Below the pieces are notes generated by a model. The model was given only the letters and a program-made list of their open reading frames with translations, was not told where the DNA came from and made no database searches. The translations under genes and the position numbers were made by a program. DNA of 64,000 bases. Source: Oscheius sp. JU75. Taxonomy: Eukaryota; Nematoda; Chromadorea; Rhabditida; Rhabditidae. This document shows, piece after piece, positions 58,501 through 64,000 of the stretch. Location: assembly GCA_037178855.1 (NCBI GenBank), contig JASJZC010000003.1, forward strand, positions 248,001 to 312,000. Reading direction: 5' to 3'. Positions within the stretch are counted from its first letter, which is position 1, and every line of letters begins with the position of its first letter.

Positions 58501-61500
58501 GCCAAGTGGGGGTGGCTGCCGACGGACTAATGGATCGAGAGTGGCTCTCCCTCTCTCTACAGATTTTTGAACTAGCGAAAAATAATCAAGGATACGATAG
58601 GACTCAGACCATATATAGTCAAGAATGGTCTCACAGACTGTTAATAGCTCGTTTTCGGGGGCTGTTTGAACTGTCTTCTGGCGCAGAGGCTGTAAATTTA
58701 ATGACTCACAGTCGGGTAGTTAGGACAGTCAGTTCGAGAGTCCTGACACTCTGTTTCTGTGTCTCTCCGTCTCTGTCTCTATCTCTCTGTCTCTTTACCA
58801 TAAACAAAAGTATTGAAAATAAGGTAGCGGAAACCAGTCAGAGTGCAGCAGTGTTGTGAGTGGGAGATGCCTGTCGATAAGACACCCGACCGTCTCACAT
58901 ACACACAGAGATATTGATAAGCACGAACGGGCTGTGTGGGGGTCGGAATCAGGTGCGAAAACACTAGTCTCGCGCAGCAGTTATCGGTCGGGGGTCACTC
59001 CTTACACACTGCTGGCAGGAAAAGGTTGTGGACGAGTGCGAACAACAAGCCATTACAGGCTCTGAGACTGGCAGATGGCGGAGAGTAATGAAGTGCTGGA
59101 GCAATTGTTAAGGGATTATGAGAAGAGAAACTATGTTTTGAAGGAACAGGAGTAGTCAGGTCAGATTTCGTTACGTTTCTTGAACCAAGAAATCTACTCA
59201 AAACAAGAACGCTATCGGATTTCTTCATCGAAACTCTGAATTGGATGAACCCTTTCAAAAAATACTTACTACACACCAATTTGGATCCACAAGCTGGGAG
59301 AGAGCCAAGAGGTCAAATTACCCAATAGTCTGTGGCTAGCACTAGATGTGGAATTGTCAAAAGGGTTTGGGTCCGACTTTCTGTCTGAGTCTCTTGACCG
59401 GAACTTGTACTAGAAAACTTCTGAGAGAGTATTCACGGATGAGCAGGATGTTACGCTGACCCCGTTTCTGTTATCCGATACCTTCCTGACGCTCGTTTTT
59501 CAAGAAAACACGAGGTTTTCGAATGGGTTCTGGGTATTCCCATCAGGAAGAAGTGGCCCTACCCGTCGTTTCCATTCGGTTAGTTGATCGTCATGAAGAC
59601 TGGTCTCATCAGCACAGCTCCATAGAGATGTTCGTATAGAAGGGATCGAGGCTTGACTACTTCTGTCAGCTGGTTTTTCGCTCTGGGGAAGATGGGCTGT
59701 TGATTTGGAGAGTCGAGAAATGTTGGCCAAGAGTTTTTGGCTGGAGACGTCCATGTAGTCGTTCCGGAGCTTGATCTGGAGAAGAGGGTATGAGTAACTG
59801 TCTCTGTCTTTCCCGACTCACCTGATCTCTATTCTCCACCTTCCGAACAATTGTCCTTCTGGCAGGTGTCGGTGGATGAATGACGTCAATTTTGTCGTCA
59901 TCCTTGAAGACCAATTGAAGAGACGATCTTTCCGGTGATATTCCTCTTGCCGAGTCGAGTCTTGGCGCGAACAGCGGCGTCTCTGGACCCTGACTTCCAA
60001 CGGATCTGTTTATTTTCGTCGTCGGCGTGATGGGCACCTCATCCAAGGGGACGGGAGAGGCTATGGGTGTACCAGCGTCGGAGTCAGTAGGAGAACCAAC
60101 CAGGGTAGAAGCCACAAGAGAGTCCTGAAAGTGAGAGTGACTTTGATAGTCAAGAAGTTACCTCTCTTTCCCTCGACTGTATACTACTGAGCGAGTGACT
60201 CATAGCATCCTGGACATGGTTCTCTTCCGGCGTCATCCACGTACTCTGTCCACCCCAGTTGACCGAAGCTGTCATCCTCCACTCCTCCGGCTTCTCTCGC
60301 CAGCTTGAAGAAGGAAAGTAGGTCGACTGAGTCATTCGGCATGGAGCTGCAATGACTGGCCCCGTCTGAAAGTTTACGACGTTCTCAGACGAATTCTCAC
60401 GGCCTCGTACCTTCTCCTGTTTCGTTAGATCGACACAGCTCGATGGTAAAGAGTCGAGTTCGGCCAGGATTTGGGACGTCCATTTAGTGACAGAGTCTTG
60501 ATTTGTGAAGTCGCATTCTTCGCCTTGGAGATCTCGGACGCTCAATGAACGTTTGTCCGCTCTGGAACCATGTATCTGTCTCTCTGTGTCTCTGTCTCTC
60601 TCTATCTATCTATTTCTCTGTTTCTCCATCCATTTCTCTCTACCTCTCTGTTTCTCTATCTCTCTGTTCTCGAACTCTCTGTCTATCTATCTCTGTCCTC
60701 CTATTGAGAGTACTCACTTCAGCGGAACTTCTTCAATCCTATCCAGATTGTGAGCTGAGGCGTGTATCTGTTGCTGTTGCAATTTAGCGTACCTCCTACC
60801 AGCCCTTCGAGCCGCCGGCCCTACAAAAAGACGAATAGCAAGTATGGAAAAGTGGCTATAAAATGCGAATGAGAAGGCCTCAACAGCTCCAACAGCTCTT
60901 ATCTTCAAACTAAAAATCGATAAGGCTCAAAAGATGTGCCTAGAAAGACCACTGCTTGCCCACTTTTTACGGTTTCTACTGTGAAAACATTCCAAAAACC
61001 AACCTCGAGGCTGTCTCTTGATACTATCTTCCCGCTGTTCAGGAAGGCTCAGCTCAAAAGTAGAGGCAGAAAGTCCACGAGGAGTCGCGGTAGGCTTGGA
61101 GGGGTTTGCAGTGACCTGAAAATGAGGAAAAGTGAGAACAGTTGGCTAGGTTCGATACGGTTTAGGTCGGATAGGTGTCTATCAATAGACGGCATCTCTT
61201 TCTGTATACAAATAGGACCAAGGGTTATGCGTCAATTACATAAATACTGTCATGTAGAGTGACTAATATGAGATCGATGTGATATAGGAAAACGACAGTA
61301 GATTTTTGGATGCTAAAAACAATTGGGGAAGTTGACCGCATCAAGGTCGCCCCGTGAAGCTATAACACGATTAATTGCCAATCATAAGCCAATTGTTAAC
61401 TTCCCAGAGCGTTATTCTGGTCTTATTGCTAAGAATGGGAGACTGGAAAAGAAGGTGAGAGAGAGACAGAGAGACAGAATGACAGAGGGACAGAGAGATA

Positions 61501-62733
61501 GAGAGCGACTGACTCACAATCAAAGTCTCAGCATTTAACGATACTGTTCCTCACTATGTATGCTAGAAATGATCGCGTGATGAGGAACCCAGCCCAGATG
61601 TCCCCTATCTCTTTTTCTCTCGGATTCAAAACAAAAACTGAAGACGGAGGGCCACAGCTGGGCAGTTCCCATTGATACAGGAGATTGCGTGACACCTCGT
61701 TTTTCACATCTACATCCTGTGCCACGAGATCCTCTCCCTCGCAGCTCGGCAAATATGGTGGCACTGTGCACCGGGAGCGAAAATTAGAGAATGAGAGTCA
61801 AGGCATGTACAGCCAAAAAAAAAACGAGAACTAACCGTGTCTTCAGACCAAATTGATAGTCTTAAGCCGTTCCAAAACCTACTAGAACGTTCCATTAGAT
61901 AACAGACTATGGAAGGGTCTACCTCGAGAGGTCACAGGTAATTGGCACAATTTCAAAACGGAGTCAAAATGAGAGAGTACAGGCGCGAAATGGGAACGGA
62001 TGCGGGTGGTGGCAGCTGTTTACAAGAGATAGAGAGAGCTCATATTTGGGCGGGGATTGATTGACTGGAAGCGGATGTCATTGTGATCTTCCTCCAAATT
62101 TTTTGGAAAGGAGAGACGGGAAAGAGTATACTGACTTGTTTGCTTGGATTCTTGTCAGATGGGGGCGAGATATAATGACACCTAATCAAGGTTTTACGAT
62201 TTGGATTCTGTGCAAGGGGACGGAGATATTTTCGCAACGAATTCGGGAACCTGGCAGTCCCGGAGAATGAGTCAGCTCGGGGGTTTTGTGAATGGGGAGT
62301 CTACGACGGGCCAAGGGGCTACACGAACACACACGCAATGAGTGTACTACTTCTTCCGCAAAGACGAACCTTCCAGGCGGGTTCCTCCTCGTCGCTAGAG
62401 GATGTTTGAACACCACCGGCCAGAATCAGTCCGGTGTCGGGACAGATGCTCGCGGACTTTCGTTGTTTTCTGGTGAAACGTTTTCGTCTCAGTACTGGAC
62501 GGTCATCTGGAAGGTTGCGGATCTATGCTGTCTCTCTGTCTCTCCGTTTATCTGTCTCGGTGTCTCACTGTCTCTTTGTCTCTCTATCTCTCACCTTCAA
62601 CTTTCACCGGCCTCAGACAACTGATTTCCACAGCTGAGGTCTGTCTCCTGTTCGAACCTCTCGGCACAAAATTTGGTGTTTTTGCCTGGACCGGAGTGTC
62701 CGCAAGTTCGTGAAGACTTCGAGAGATGTCGTT
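43529..62733 (-). CDS. DLC1/STARD13-type RhoGAP: SAM, RhoGAP and START domains, 5' end outside
   Basis: Twenty-five exons from 62733 to the TAG at 43529 stay in phase, giving about 1812 visible residues. A long Ser/Pro-rich N terminus (about 740 residues) comes first. A SAM domain follows (EEAKECCQWLRKAGFPQYAK, then FPIDLRSVRSDHEFL). The RhoGAP domain starts VFGQPLDVVYKRTG and has the arginine finger in GIFRKNGVKSRI. The START domain begins FRVWVDVAAPPKEVLHRIM and ends near KADDFGPETKV. This is the DLC family, GTPase-activating proteins for Rho that restrain actomyosin; the nematode member is gei-1. A 5.2-kb intron (49.1-54.4 kb) separates the N-terminal exons from SAM, so a short SAM-first isoform is possible. 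The first exon with ATG was not found. Confidence 0.85.
46862..46935 (-). repeat. tRNA-like sequence in a RhoGAP intron
   Basis: The minus strand has a good A box (TTGGCTCAGTCGGTTAACG) and B box (GGGTTCGATCC), but the T and acceptor stems do not pair. It is probably a tRNA pseudogene or SINE. Confidence 0.45.
50185..50257 (-). tRNA. tRNA-Arg (anticodon ACG)
   Basis: The minus-strand sequence folds into a full cloverleaf of 73 nt. The acceptor stem is GGCCGCG/CGTGGTC with discriminator G. The D arm is GCGCAATGGATAACGC, the anticodon loop is CTACGGA, and the T arm is GTAGG-TTCGAAT-CCTGC. A T-run (complement of 50175-50180) just downstream fits RNA polymerase III termination. There is no intron. 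It is antisense-neutral here because it lies on the same strand as the host RhoGAP intron. Confidence 0.95.
50890..51145. repeat. Long degenerate GACAGAGA tract
   Basis: About 250 bp of GACAGAGAGACA-like units with scattered variation. It is the longest such tract in the window. It creates spurious Ser/Leu/Cys-rich open frames on the minus strand. Confidence 0.8.
52025..52140. repeat. GACAGAGA tract
   Basis: A GACAGAGAGAC-like tract in the large RhoGAP intron. Confidence 0.7.
52715..52798 (+). other. Orphan plus-strand coding-like exon
   Basis: ATG opens 28 codons (MSRPPNFRLSVCANVFKVFD and on) ending CAG|GTGGAAG, a usable donor. The codon pattern looks coding, but no partner exon was found. 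It could be the first exon of a nested gene or chance. Confidence 0.25.
53812..53895 (-). repeat. tRNA-like sequence (weak)
   Basis: The minus strand has GGGGTTCGAACC (a B box) with TTAGCCTAGTG upstream. Spacing suggests a class II tRNA-like relic. Confidence 0.25.
55800..59505. other. 3.7-kb RhoGAP intron without recognised content
   Basis: Phase shows that the exons at 59512 and 55793 join directly. Between them lie GACAGAGA-type tracts (about 57095-57200, 58120-58140, 58735-58800) and no supported exon. Confidence 0.5.
60570..60715. repeat. TCTCTGTC tract in a RhoGAP intron
   Basis: Degenerate CTCTGTCTCTCT units fill the intron between the exons at 60820-60718 and 60561-60411. Confidence 0.75.
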
Positions 62734-62739
62734 CTGAAA

Positions 62740-64000
62740 AATCTACCTATCAAACCACATCAACCTTTTTTCGAGCTGCTCATTTACACGTCCTCTCCCC
62801 GTTAAGAGCCGTGGGACAACGGGGACGATTTTTTTAAAGAAAAAGTCAGGGCTTCAATTGTAATGATGCATAAATAGAAATTTTATGCAGTAATTACAAC
62901 CATAGGACGGAACCTTTGGAAGGAGATGCCTAAAAGGATGGCAGGAAACAGGTTCGTATACCTCAACAGGAGAACAGAGAGGATGAAGACAAGCGCGGAC
63001 GGCTGAAGGTAAAGAAAGAGAGCAAAAAGGAAGAGATCCTAACGATTGCTGGCTCTTTTTGAACATACCGTCTCTATCTTTCTGTCACTCTGTCAAACCC
63101 TAAAAAAACAGGATAGAGGATCACGCTCGCTGTTGTTCTAGTGACAACCTGGCCACATCTGGAAGACATTCACCCCCACACTGAGCGAAAGAAACAGAAC
63201 ATGGGAGCCTGACTTTGAGAGAAACTTTCAACTTTTGAAATGGTACGGATGGGACCCTCTGGATGTTATCTTTATGCCTATATTGCAGGGGGATTGTTGA
63301 TAAACAAAAAAGTGGAACGGGTGTCTAGTTACAAGAGACAATATGCCTTTTTCAGGTCTAAAGGTCGAGAGAATACGGTTGTTCTCGGGCAAGAATGCCC
63401 AAAGGGCCCTACCCATCTCGCCAAGAAAACTGTGCAGAGCAAAATCATCTGATGTGGTCGCGCTTTCTCGTTTACAACGAGGGGAGGGCAGTCTCCAGAG
63501 AGAGTCAATTCCCGTATAGAAACCATAAAACACATGGGAGCAGGTGTGTGTTGCGCATTATACCCCCGGAGAAAGTCAAGAAATAGACATCTATCCATCA
63601 TCTTCGGGGGTGCGAGAAAACTATCTGTTAGTGTAGGCGATACGAAGGGTAATCTACCGGAATGAGAGAAACAGTGAAGGTCGTGGGAAATAGAGAAAGT
63701 TTGTCCGGGAAAAGAGAAACAGAGAGATAGAGAGAAAGAGGCAGAGAGTCAGATAAACAGAGAGACAAAGGAATATAAAGACAGAGAGAAAACTGAGAAA
63801 GAAAGAGCCTAAGCTTGATAGATCGACCGCTTTTCAATCAGATCCACCTTCATTTTTGCAGATCTGAACTTGTCAACTGATAGGCTCAGTCAAATATCGG
63901 CAATTTCAAACATCAACCGTACCCATTAATGCTGATTAATCGGTCCTGAAAGAACCAAGAAAGCACTTTCTAGATTTCTCAGAGCATTCCAACAGTGCTT
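62740..64000. other. Window end, probable 5' region of the RhoGAP gene
   Basis: An upstream exon with phase 0 is expected on the minus strand but was not identified with confidence. A candidate donor (AAAATGAAG|GTGGAT) lies near 63847. A GACAGAGA tract lies at about 63700-63790. Confidence 0.35.

Noticed and set aside
1-64000. CRISPR arrays, rRNA genes or bacterial operons
   Set aside because: No regularly spaced repeats or rRNA-like sequence; the coding sequence is intron-rich eukaryotic DNA throughout.

Overview
The window is gene-dense invertebrate DNA, most likely from a nematode of the Rhabditida. Introns are mostly 35-60 nt with GT...(T)TTCAG borders. The gene content is typical of nematodes: C-type lectin domain (CTLD) proteins, a CTLD-vWA fusion, ShK-domain secreted proteins, and a split-kinase receptor tyrosine kinase. 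Degenerate GACAGAGA/TCTCTGTC tracts sit in many introns. No prokaryotic or viral features were seen. All gene models below were built by hand from splice signals and codon phase, and no database search was run.

Layout. 0-2.5 kb: the 5' exons of a secreted protein, an orphan LIM exon pair, and a synaptophysin/MARVEL-like membrane gene. 3.7-7.6 kb: a minus-strand tandem array of small four-transmembrane (4TM) genes, one of them a pseudogene. 8.3-11.8 kb (+): a complete 20-exon receptor tyrosine kinase whose ectodomain reads as CTLD-like, PAN/Apple, CTLD. 13.0-20.3 kb: a tandem duplication holding another 4TM gene and a four-RRM gene; each copy has lost a different segment, and a 433-bp foldback element sits only in copy 1. 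19.4-22.4 kb: two divergently transcribed RING-RRM genes. 22.8-25.3 kb: ShK-domain secreted proteins, one with a nonsense codon. 25.8-27.4 kb: an apparently intact Tc1-like transposon with 197-bp terminal repeats. 27.6-29.7 kb: a second 4TM lineage. 30.5-33.1 kb: a CTLD-vWA gene and a double-CTLD gene.

35.9-39.0 kb (+): a myotubularin of the MTMR6/7/8 type ending in a FYVE-like finger. 39.6-42.2 kb (+): a type I membrane protein with many EGF repeats. 42.4-43.2 kb (+): a cysteine-rich secreted protein I do not recognise. 43.5-62.7 kb (-): 25 in-phase exons of a DLC1/STARD13-type SAM-RhoGAP-START protein, with a tRNA-Arg(ACG) inside one large intron.

The most striking item is the lectin-type receptor tyrosine kinase, which lies near secreted lectin and ShK genes. 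The 4TM array shares an upstream block with GATA-type sites, which suggests intestinal expression (inference). At least three places need a 1-nt correction to keep a conserved domain in frame, so some breaks may be assembly errors rather than biology.
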